From Leptolyngbya sp. PCC 7375 (GTDB lineage Bacteria; Cyanobacteriota; Cyanobacteriia; Phormidesmidales; Phormidesmidaceae): a DNA stretch of 64,000 nucleotides. The translations under genes were made by a program, and so were the position numbers. Numbering within the stretch: the stretch's first letter is position 1; every line of letters begins with the position of its first letter. This document shows, piece by piece, positions 51,709 through 59,338 of the stretch. The DNA lies in assembly GCF_000316115.1 (NCBI RefSeq), contig NZ_JH993797.1:6545961-6609960 (forward strand). The letters run 5' to 3'. Below the pieces are notes generated by a model. It had not been told where the DNA came from, ran no database searches, and worked only from the letters and a program-made list of their open reading frames with translations.

Positions 51709-51751
51709 ATGTGTTAGATTTGGCATAGCGTTTATAGTTGCTTCTTACAGC

Positions 51752-52162
51752 GTGGCAGTTGTCAATTGGCACGATACTGACAGGACTAGTTCTGAGGCAT
51801 TTCAGGTAACCCAGTTACCTGAGGTTAAGGATATCGAGCATTTGAGCCAAGATATTAAGTCCCTGCTGCAGATTTTTAAGCAAGAGCTAAAGAAGCTCTA
51901 TGGGCCTAATTTAATAAATTTAGTACTCTATGGCTCCTATGCACGTCATGATGAAACAGCAGCTTCCGACATTGACGTTTTAGTCATTTTAGAGAAAGAA
52001 TGCTCTCCTGCAGAGGAAATCCTCAGGATGGGTGATGTAAAGACAAAGCTTTTGATAGAACACGGTGAGTTATTCTCTGTTGTTCCAGTATCAGAAAATG
52101 ACTTTCTTCATCGAGATTCTCCACTACTAAACAATATTCGGCAGGAAGGTGTAGTAGTGTGA
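51752..52162 (+). CDS. MNT-type nucleotidyltransferase (HEPN/MNT pair)
   Basis: The minimal nucleotidyltransferase motif GSYARHDETAASDIDVLV is clear (GSxAR, SDxD). MNT proteins act as antitoxins by adding AMP to the HEPN partner. The start is uncertain. The open frame reaches back to an ATG at 51695 inside pstB; GTG at 51752 would give about 136 residues, and no internal ATG precedes the conserved region. The gene ends in GTGA, overlapping the start of the HEPN gene by four bases. Confidence 0.82.
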   Translation: MAVVNWHDTDRTSSEAFQVTQLPEVKDIEHLSQDIKSLLQIFKQELKKLYGPNLINLVLYGSYARHDETAASDIDVLVILEKECSPAEEILRMGDVKTKLLIEHGELFSVVPVSENDFLHRDSPLLNNIRQEGVVV

Positions 52163-52539
52163 GCAACGTTTCTAACTACTTACTACGTGCAACCGAAGAA
52201 TTAGAAACATCTCGGCTCTTACTAGAGAATAAGCGTTATCGCGTTTGTATTTCTCGATGTTATTACGCCATGTACTATGCAACTCAAGCTCTATTAGCAT
52301 CAAAAAATATTTCAAGCCGTACGCATAAAGGCGTGATTCAACAATTTAGCCAGCATTTTATTAAGTCAGAAGATTTGCCTACTGATATGGTGAAAGATTT
52401 GAGTAACACCTATGACTTGCGTCAGTTAAGCGACTACGAAGAAACTGCGCTACTAACCTATCAGCAGGCACAATCAACATTAGCAGCATCGACACAATTT
52501 GTTGAGCGAGTTCGTCTCTTTCTTGATGACACTAACTGA
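52159..52539 (+). CDS. HEPN domain protein (HEPN/MNT pair)
   Basis: This 126-residue all-helical HEPN protein has the hallmark region RVCISRCYYAMYYATQALLA followed by SSRTHKGVIQQFSQHF, where the R-x-H-type residues of the presumed ribonuclease site lie. GTG start, translationally coupled to the MNT gene. HEPN partners are toxins, sometimes with an antiphage role. Intact. Confidence 0.85.
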   Translation: MSNVSNYLLRATEELETSRLLLENKRYRVCISRCYYAMYYATQALLASKNISSRTHKGVIQQFSQHFIKSEDLPTDMVKDLSNTYDLRQLSDYEETALLTYQQAQSTLAASTQFVERVRLFLDDTN

Positions 52540-52560
52540 ATCGCTACATCGGAATACAGC

Positions 52561-53670
52561 CTATTCTGCAGCGACTCCTGCCCCTGAGCCTTTGACTAAA
52601 ACAGGCTGATTAAACGAATTAGGCTGATCACCAACGGTGGCACCACCGTTGATCATGCCCTGGAGGCTAGGCTCAAAGAAGGTGTAGGGGAAGCGAGAAT
52701 CGGGACGGCTCACATCATCCAGGCGCTGCTGTAGCTCAGCAGGAATCTCGAAGTCTAGAGCACCTAGGTTATCTTGCAGTTGGTGTAGCTTGGTGGCTCC
52801 GATAATCACTGAGGCGACGGCAGGACGGTTCACGACCCAGTTAAGGGCGACCTGCGCCATGGATCGATCTAACTCTTTGGCCACTTGCTCCAGTTCTGCA
52901 ACGATGGCCCAGTTTTTCTCAGTAAATTTGTCAAAGGCAGGGTTACCGCTGTTGGCCAGCATCGCCAGTCGGCCTGACCCTTCACCCCCCTGTTCAGAGG
53001 GTTTGTATTTGCCGGAGAGTAAACCGCTGGCCAGGGGAGACCACACCATTAAGCTGGTACCTAAGTTTTTAGCCAGAGCCGTATATTCAAATTCGATGTT
53101 GCGCTCAGCTAAGGAGTATTCTAGCTGGACAGTACTGATGGGTTCCCAATGGCGTTCTTGGGCCAGGGTTTGAGCCTGAGCGACGTACCAGGCAGGGGAA
53201 TCTGATAGGGCTACATGGCGCACTTTACCGGATCGCACTAGATCATCCAGAGTACGCATGACTTCGGCGGTTGGGGTGACCTGGTCCCAGGTGTGGAGCA
53301 TGTAGACATCGATATAGTCGGTGCCAAGGCGTTCCAGGGAGCCTTCTATGGCGCGCAGAATATTTTTGCGACCGTTGCCGCCTGCGTTGGGGTTGCCGGG
53401 CTCAGCGTTGTAGCTAAATTTGGTGGTGATGATGATGCGATCGCGAGTCTTACTATCCTTAATAAACCGGCCCAACATCTGCTCACTATTGCCGTTGGTA
53501 TACAGGTCTGCCGTGTCAACAAAGTTGCCCCCTGCTTCCACATAGGCATCAAACAACTGGCGGGCATTGGCTTCATCAGCCCCCCAACCCCAGTCATCAC
53601 CAAAGGTCATCGTGCCCAGGGCCAAACGGCTAACCTTCAATCCAGTATTTCCTAGCGTGTAGTAATCCAT
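52561..53670 (-). CDS. Aldo/keto reductase
   Basis: A 369-residue NADPH-dependent aldo/keto reductase of the TIM-barrel family. The catalytic tetrad is visible: Asp and Tyr in FVDTADLYTNG, Lys in IITTKFSYN and His in YMLHTWDQ. Further family features are LALGTMTFGDDWGWG, the VNRPAVASVIIGATK cofactor region, and SGKVRHVALSD. The C-terminal 40 residues extend beyond the usual length. Substrate unknown. It converges on the HEPN gene, with 21 bases between stops. Confidence 0.92.
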   Translation of the reverse strand: MDYYTLGNTGLKVSRLALGTMTFGDDWGWGADEANARQLFDAYVEAGGNFVDTADLYTNGNSEQMLGRFIKDSKTRDRIIITTKFSYNAEPGNPNAGGNGRKNILRAIEGSLERLGTDYIDVYMLHTWDQVTPTAEVMRTLDDLVRSGKVRHVALSDSPAWYVAQAQTLAQERHWEPISTVQLEYSLAERNIEFEYTALAKNLGTSLMVWSPLASGLLSGKYKPSEQGGEGSGRLAMLANSGNPAFDKFTEKNWAIVAELEQVAKELDRSMAQVALNWVVNRPAVASVIIGATKLHQLQDNLGALDFEIPAELQQRLDDVSRPDSRFPYTFFEPSLQGMINGGATVGDQPNSFNQPVLVKGSGAGVAAE

Positions 53671-53865
53671 ATGGCTGTCCTCAGCGACCTAATTTTGCAG
53701 TTCAACCTACAGTCCCTACTATGGGCCAATCTTCAAAACGCTGCTTGAATACAATTGCTCTGTTTTGGTAGAAAATTGCGCTATCTCCCAAACCAGCCCC
53801 TATGCATGACGTGATAAGTTGCCTGAGCATTGATTACCGGTCATGACTATTCAGGGGACACACAA

Positions 53866-54624
53866 ATGGAATTTACCATTGAAATGGTGACGCTGCTATT
53901 CGTAGTGGCAATGGCAGCAGGCTGTGTAGACACCATCGCCGGTGGTGGCGGGCTCATTGTCTTACCCACAATGCTGATGGTGGGTATACCGCCCGCCGCT
54001 GCCCTAGCCACAAATAAACTCCAAGGCAGCGGCGGCACATTGGTCGCATCTCTTTATTTCCTGCGTAAACAAATTGTGCGCCTAAAGGACATTCAGCTCA
54101 CCGTATTTATGACTTTTGTTGGAGCTGTGATTGGCGTCTGGCTGGTGCTACAGATCGAAAGCACTGTTCTCAAAGCAATTATCCCTTTCTTACTGATTGG
54201 CATGGGTGCCTATTTTGCTCTATCACCCCGGCTCGGAGCCACTGACCAGAAACAACGCTTAGCACACAACCCCTTTTCCGTATTGATTGCCCCGTTCCTC
54301 GGGTTTTACGATGGCTTTTTTGGACCAGGGACGGGTATGTTCATGGCCTTATCACTCGTCAGTCTGCGAGGCTATAACCTGACTAAAGCAACCGCCTATA
54401 CAAAGATTTTGAACTGCACCAGCAACGTGTCATCACTGCTTTACTTTCTTGCTTTTGGGGAGGTGTATTGGCGAGTCGGTTTAGTCATGCTGGCAGGTCA
54501 GGTGATTGGCTCCTCCATAGGAGCCAGGATCGTTTTAGCCAAAGGTGCAGCCTTAATTCGCCCAGTTGTTGCCACGGTTTGTTTTCTGATGGCATCCAAA
54601 CTGTTGTTAGATATCTTTGGCTAA
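53866..54624 (+). CDS. TSUP/TauE-SafE family transporter
   Basis: A membrane protein of about 252 residues with seven to eight helices. The family's N-terminal signature is GCVDTIAGGGGLIVLPTML, followed by ALATNKLQGSGGTLVASLYF. The second half repeat is APFLGFYDGFFGPGTGMFMA, then TAYTKILNCTSNVSSLLYF. Members export sulphite, sulphonates or other anions. AGGGG before the ATG at 53866 supports this start over 53830. Confidence 0.9.
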   Translation: MEFTIEMVTLLFVVAMAAGCVDTIAGGGGLIVLPTMLMVGIPPAAALATNKLQGSGGTLVASLYFLRKQIVRLKDIQLTVFMTFVGAVIGVWLVLQIESTVLKAIIPFLLIGMGAYFALSPRLGATDQKQRLAHNPFSVLIAPFLGFYDGFFGPGTGMFMALSLVSLRGYNLTKATAYTKILNCTSNVSSLLYFLAFGEVYWRVGLVMLAGQVIGSSIGARIVLAKGAALIRPVVATVCFLMASKLLLDIFG

Positions 54625-54722
54625 TGCCCTTAGGCGCTTGCGCTTAAATAATCACCCTATTACCCATCACTCATCCATCCATCTATAGCCTCAACCTGGG
54701 TCTTTATTGTTGTGCAGTCCCC

Positions 54723-54959
54723 TTAGGCTCCTAAATACTCTGTCAATACCTCACAGGCTCCATCTTCAACACCATCATAAATCGAAGGACTAGGGGAGAA
54801 CGGCGGTGTAGGTTTGTCAGTCATTTCTAACTGTTCATGCAAAATTGTCAAAATTGCTTCAGTCACAGAGGTAATATCGCGTTCTTGTTGGTAAGGGCGT
54901 AGCTTTTCTAATATTTCAGCTGTAAGTAGGACAGTAACTGGGGTTCTTTCAGTAGCCAT
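54723..54959 (-). CDS. Small ribbon-helix-helix-like protein
   Basis: The start is taken at the ATG 54959 (MATERTPVTVLLTAEILEKL); the longer frame to 55019 adds an unlikely prefix. The first 45 residues have the beta-strand plus two helices pattern of ribbon-helix-helix DNA-binding proteins (VTVLLTAEILEKLRPYQQER, then SVTEAILTILHEQLEM). A proline-rich acidic tail follows. It could be an orphan antitoxin; no toxin is adjacent. Confidence 0.5.
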   Translation of the reverse strand: MATERTPVTVLLTAEILEKLRPYQQERDITSVTEAILTILHEQLEMTDKPTPPFSPSPSIYDGVEDGACEVLTEYLGA

Positions 54960-55019
54960 TTTTGTATGGGCAATCACTGCCTTTAGCATATATGAAAGGA
55001 CGGTGTCGTTCATGGCCAA

Positions 55020-55412
55020 AGTTCAGGTGTGGAAAGAGATACGGTGAGGTCAAGGTAAACGTTACTGCATCGAAATTATGAACTTGTTTCTTAACAACTC
55101 CTTAGTGTTACAAATTTTAACTACAATAAATTAGGTTAAGTGTCCGTAGTCTGATCTCTTAAAACAATTTGTCCAGTGCTTTAGAGACTACTAAGCCTGA
55201 CTTTTAGAGGGTTATTGGCTCCATAGACATACTTTATGGGGGCAATTTTATCTGAAACAGATGCCCTACTGTTTTGAGAAACGTGACTTACAGCCATGGC
55301 TAACGTAAAGATGATTTGTTTCCGACACAGCATCCCTGCGAAAATCAAATAGCTTACATTTAGGTGTCCCCACCCATCACTTGCCTACATCTACCTCTAC
55401 ACGGCAAATTCT
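55020..55412. other. Intergenic region upstream of the three-gene locus
   Basis: About 390 bases without a supportable gene, presumably holding the promoter of the 55413 gene. I see no recognisable operator or strong hairpin. Confidence 0.5.
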
Positions 55413-58400
55413 ATGGCTCTACCGCACCGCAGGTCAGCTCCCACCTCCCGGCGTTTGGTCTTTCTGGGTCTTGTTTTAGTCCTGGCTCTGACTGTATTTC
55501 CTTATCCAGCGATGGCTGTCACTCTAGTTGATGGCATGAATCCGACAGTTGCTGCAACATCGAATAGCCCCCCCGCTGTTGTTAATAAGGTGGTTCAAAC
55601 TGAGGCAGTGTTAGAGGGGGGTGAGCAAGAACAAGCGTTGAGAATTGACGGGACTAGCTTGATGCAGCCCATCAATCAGGCCTTAAAACAACGCTTTGAG
55701 CAAGAGTATCCAGGGACGGACGTGACGCTGCGGGCGAATGGTACCGACCCAGCACTAGAGTCATTGCTAAAGGATGATATTGATCTTGCCGCTATTGGTC
55801 GTTCTCTATCGGCTCAGGAGAAAGCTCAAGGACTGATCGAAATTCCCGTTAGTCAGGATGCAATTTCTATCATCATTGGCCGTAACAATCGATTTAATGG
55901 CACATTGACACTGGATCAATTTGCTCAAATCTTTCGCGGTAAAATTACTAACTGGGCTGAAATCGGTGGCACACCTGGCCCCATTCGCTTTATCGATCGT
56001 CCCCTCACCAGCGATACCCGTTTTGTTCTCAGTAAATATGGCATTTTGACAGACTCTGAGCAAGCCCAAGGTGTCCAGGTGGTGCGTCTGGACACCGATG
56101 ATACTGCTGCGGTGATTCGGCGGCTGGGAAATGATGGTATTAGCTATGCGATCGCAAGTCAAATCCAGGGCCAACGACAAGTAAAGACCGTAAAAATAGC
56201 CGTACTGCTAGACACCCTGCCCAGCGACCAATACTATCCCTATTCTCAAGTGCGCGGCTATGTCTATAGAAAGGACAAGGCTAACACCGTTCTACCCTTT
56301 ATCAATTGGGTGACAGGAGAATCTGGCAAGGCTGCTGTAGGAGCTGCAAAAACAGCCGAGGCCGCCGCTGTAGCTACCGCCCTCAATCCTCCTGCACTGA
56401 CTAGAACAGCGACCAATACAGATGGTGTTGGTATCCCCTTCTGGCTGTGGGGGCTCCTACCGCTGCCCTTATTATTTTTATTTGGCTTTAGTCGACGCAG
56501 ACAAACAAAGCAGATGGCAGAAGAAGAGACTGCTACCCAGGAAATCTCTGTCCCAGAGTCTCAAGCACCTGCACGGCCTTCCAGCCCTGTACAGCCATCT
56601 CCTGTTATTCCAACACCGCCAGCATCAACACAACTAAAGGAACCAGAAGCACCAGAGGCTCCTAAAACTGCCACTGACACCGCTGAGGAGATTACACTTG
56701 TACCTGTCGGTACATACCATGAAACACCAACTGTTACTCCTGAAATAACGCCTACAGAAACAACTCCGGCAGATTCTATACCCGCTTCACCGCCCCAGGC
56801 TCCGGTGATACTAGCTGTTCCCATCCAATTAGTTGTTAAACCCTTACCACCTAAGCCTCCAGTCGTTCTTCCCATTGAAGAAACCGTTGACTGGAAAAAC
56901 GCCGATGCTGTTTACAAAAAAGGGGTGAGTTGTCTAAAGTCAGGTCAACTGGACAAGGCTAAAGCTTACTTTCAACGGCTACTAGAACTCTCTGCTAGAA
57001 ACATCTTGGGGCTGCTCGGCCTCGGTCAAGTATTTTTGAAACTGGGCCAGGGGAGGAATGCTCTGGAGCAGTTTACCCAAGCGACTGCCGTAGACCCAAA
57101 TGAAAGCGAAGCATGGCTCGGCAAAGGCAATGCTTTGCTAAAACTGCAGCAACCGGAAGCCGCTCTAGAAGAGTTTGACAGAGCGCTACAGTTAAATAGT
57201 TCATTGGTAAACGCTCTCAAAGCTAAAGGAGATGCATTACTAGTATTAGGGCGACAGGGAGAAGCCAATCGCTGCTACGATCAGGCCAATGCGCTACAAG
57301 GGACGCCCATCCCAGTCTGGAAACCGACAACACCAGATGCTGAAGAGACTATCGAGGAACAATCCGCTGTTCCAGTTCAAGCGATCGCACCAGAAGAACC
57401 AACAGCACCTGCTATCCCGGCTATTATTCCCATTGAATATACGGTTAATTGGCAAAGTCCCACCGCAGTCTACTACAAAGGCCTCACCTGTCTAGACTCA
57501 GGACGGTTAAATGATGCGGAGCCCTACTTTCGAAGAGTCTTAGAACTCTCTCCTAATAATGCGTTGGCATTGATTGGTTTAGGCCAAATTTACTTAAAGC
57601 AAGGCCAATTAGAAACGGCTTTAGCCTACTTTAATCAAGCCCTTGAAAATGAGCCAACACGACCACAGGCATGGATTGGCAAAGGGGATGCGCTGATGTT
57701 GCTAGGTCGGTCTGAAGAAGGAAAACAGCATTATGCCTATGGTAAGGCGCTATCTGACATACCTCTAACGTTTCCCCCCACAGATACACCAGCTAAACCA
57801 TCACCTCGCCCTGTCAAGCCAGATGCGCTATCTGAAGAGATTCAGGCTCCTGTTACACCCCCACAGCTGCTAGACATGGTGATTCTGGTAAACACTCAGG
57901 CCCCCCTGAAAGCAGAGGTAGCGGCCATGGGACAGGTAATGGATGAGGCAATTGAAACAACAACCAATGCCCGTCCTGCTGATGTACGCCTTACGTGGCT
58001 AGGAACCCATGAACCATGGGAGGAAACCCCTGTTCAGCAAAGTGCCTCTGACTATTTGAATCACTTAGGAATATCTTTAAAAAATCAAGGCATTACAGAC
58101 AGTCAGCCATCTCCAGCCCATATTATTTCTACCCTCACCCGGTACCTTGACTGGCGACCGGGAGCTGCCCAATCCCTTTTCTACATGGGCCATGACAGCC
58201 TGAGTCCAGATAATCAGGCTGATGGTTTACCAACGGTTCAGCCTGTTATTCAAACCGCTAAGGATACAGGCACGACCATTAACACCTACTTGTCCACCAA
58301 AAAGTCTCCAGGCAATACCGCAGCTGCTATAGCCGAATATCACCAAGTCGCAACAGCAACCGGAGGATTAGCATTCACCGATGACCAATCTAATCGATCT

Positions 58401-58835
58401 TTCTATGATGTTCTGACTCAAACCATTGACCAAAGCTGTCGAGAATGCATCTATCGCCGCCTAACCATTGATAGTCAGAGCGATTGCTATGTCCTCGATC
58501 ATGCCCAAATGAGTCGGCTCCAATCATTGGGCAATACCACACCCTTGGCTCCAGGCAGCTACATTGTTCGGATTAAGTCAGGCAATTTCAGCTATTGGAC
58601 CAATGCCCCAGATTTTGACCCCGAACCCTGGGTGATACTCTGGATTTATGGTGGTCGAGTTATCAATCAGAAAACCAATGTTGAGGTAGGAGCAACCTGG
58701 GTCACATTGAATGGTTATGACGATGCTCTAAAGTTAGAGGTACTAGAAGGAACAAACCTCTGTGCATTATTCTTGGACACCTACAAAGATGACAATTCTG
58801 GACAAGTTATCTTATCGATATTAGAGGCCAATTAG
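55413..58835 (+). CDS. Multidomain protein: PstS-like, TPR, vWA-like and novel C-terminal domain
   Basis: This 1140-residue protein has a signal peptide or anchor (about 16-36) and a complete PstS-like domain (about 73-318: IDGTSLMQPINQALKQRFEQ, LAAIGRSLSAQEKAQGL, IFRGKITNWAEIGG). A membrane helix (339-358, GIPFWLWGLLPLPLLFLFGF) and a proline-rich linker follow. Two TPR blocks come next (about 492-628 and 677-782, each opening with INWxxAxAVYxKG-like helices), then a vWA-like domain with a degenerate metal site (about 820-1005, MVILVNTQAP where DxSxS would be expected). A domain of about 125 residues ends the protein (1013-1140). That last domain recurs in the next two genes. First gene of a tight three-gene row. 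Function not known; the domain sum suggests a membrane-anchored scaffold or sensor. Confidence 0.8.
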   Translation: MALPHRRSAPTSRRLVFLGLVLVLALTVFPYPAMAVTLVDGMNPTVAATSNSPPAVVNKVVQTEAVLEGGEQEQALRIDGTSLMQPINQALKQRFEQEYPGTDVTLRANGTDPALESLLKDDIDLAAIGRSLSAQEKAQGLIEIPVSQDAISIIIGRNNRFNGTLTLDQFAQIFRGKITNWAEIGGTPGPIRFIDRPLTSDTRFVLSKYGILTDSEQAQGVQVVRLDTDDTAAVIRRLGNDGISYAIASQIQGQRQVKTVKIAVLLDTLPSDQYYPYSQVRGYVYRKDKANTVLPFINWVTGESGKAAVGAAKTAEAAAVATALNPPALTRTATNTDGVGIPFWLWGLLPLPLLFLFGFSRRRQTKQMAEEETATQEISVPESQAPARPSSPVQPSPVIPTPPASTQLKEPEAPEAPKTATDTAEEITLVPVGTYHETPTVTPEITPTETTPADSIPASPPQAPVILAVPIQLVVKPLPPKPPVVLPIEETVDWKNADAVYKKGVSCLKSGQLDKAKAYFQRLLELSARNILGLLGLGQVFLKLGQGRNALEQFTQATAVDPNESEAWLGKGNALLKLQQPEAALEEFDRALQLNSSLVNALKAKGDALLVLGRQGEANRCYDQANALQGTPIPVWKPTTPDAEETIEEQSAVPVQAIAPEEPTAPAIPAIIPIEYTVNWQSPTAVYYKGLTCLDSGRLNDAEPYFRRVLELSPNNALALIGLGQIYLKQGQLETALAYFNQALENEPTRPQAWIGKGDALMLLGRSEEGKQHYAYGKALSDIPLTFPPTDTPAKPSPRPVKPDALSEEIQAPVTPPQLLDMVILVNTQAPLKAEVAAMGQVMDEAIETTTNARPADVRLTWLGTHEPWEETPVQQSASDYLNHLGISLKNQGITDSQPSPAHIISTLTRYLDWRPGAAQSLFYMGHDSLSPDNQADGLPTVQPVIQTAKDTGTTINTYLSTKKSPGNTAAAIAEYHQVATATGGLAFTDDQSNRSFYDVLTQTIDQSCRECIYRRLTIDSQSDCYVLDHAQMSRLQSLGNTTPLAPGSYIVRIKSGNFSYWTNAPDFDPEPWVILWIYGGRVINQKTNVEVGATWVTLNGYDDALKLEVLEGTNLCALFLDTYKDDNSGQVILSILEAN

Positions 58836-58889
58836 CTATAGCGAGCCAGTCATTACACTCTTCTTTATTACACAAGGGATGCTTTAAAA

Positions 58890-59270
58890 ATGCGCGTAGT
58901 TGTTGATAGTCAAGAACATTGTTATGTACTCGATCAAGAGCGTTTAAATGCGCTTCAATCTACGGCTAACTCGACTCAGTTAGAGCCTGGCACCTATGTC
59001 ATCCGGATTGAGCGGGGGGCCTTTAGCTATTGGGCTGAGCAGAAACAGTTTGCCCCTGAACCTTGGATAATGCTGTGGATTTATGGAGGCACCGTGATCA
59101 ACAAAAAGACTGGGAAGAAAGTGGGTGCCACCTGGAGCAGTCTCAATGGCTATGATGATACGCTCACTCTAGATGTGTTAGAAACAACAACCCTATGTGG
59201 GCTTTTCTTTGACACTTATAAACAAGATAATTCTGGTGAGATCACACTCTCTATTCTGAAAGATAGATAG
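58890..59270 (+). CDS. Stand-alone copy of the novel C-terminal domain
   Basis: 126 residues, consisting only of the domain found at the end of both neighbours: VDSQEHCYVLDQERLNALQS, LEPGTYVIRIERGAFSYW, PWIMLWIYGG, INKKTGKKVGATWSSLNGYD and a closing DNSGEITLSILKD. No signal peptide, so probably cytosolic. Beta-rich with conserved W, G and D positions, possibly a jelly-roll-like fold (inference). It lies 54 bases after the 1140-residue gene and 68 bases before the 901-residue gene, so one operon is likely. Family not recognised. Confidence 0.75.
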   Translation: MRVVVDSQEHCYVLDQERLNALQSTANSTQLEPGTYVIRIERGAFSYWAEQKQFAPEPWIMLWIYGGTVINKKTGKKVGATWSSLNGYDDTLTLDVLETTTLCGLFFDTYKQDNSGEITLSILKDR

Positions 59271-59338
59271 AGCTAAAACTGCTACGAAATTTAAAGTCTC
59301 AAATAATAAAATACGCATCATATTCTCCTATTAGGCCC

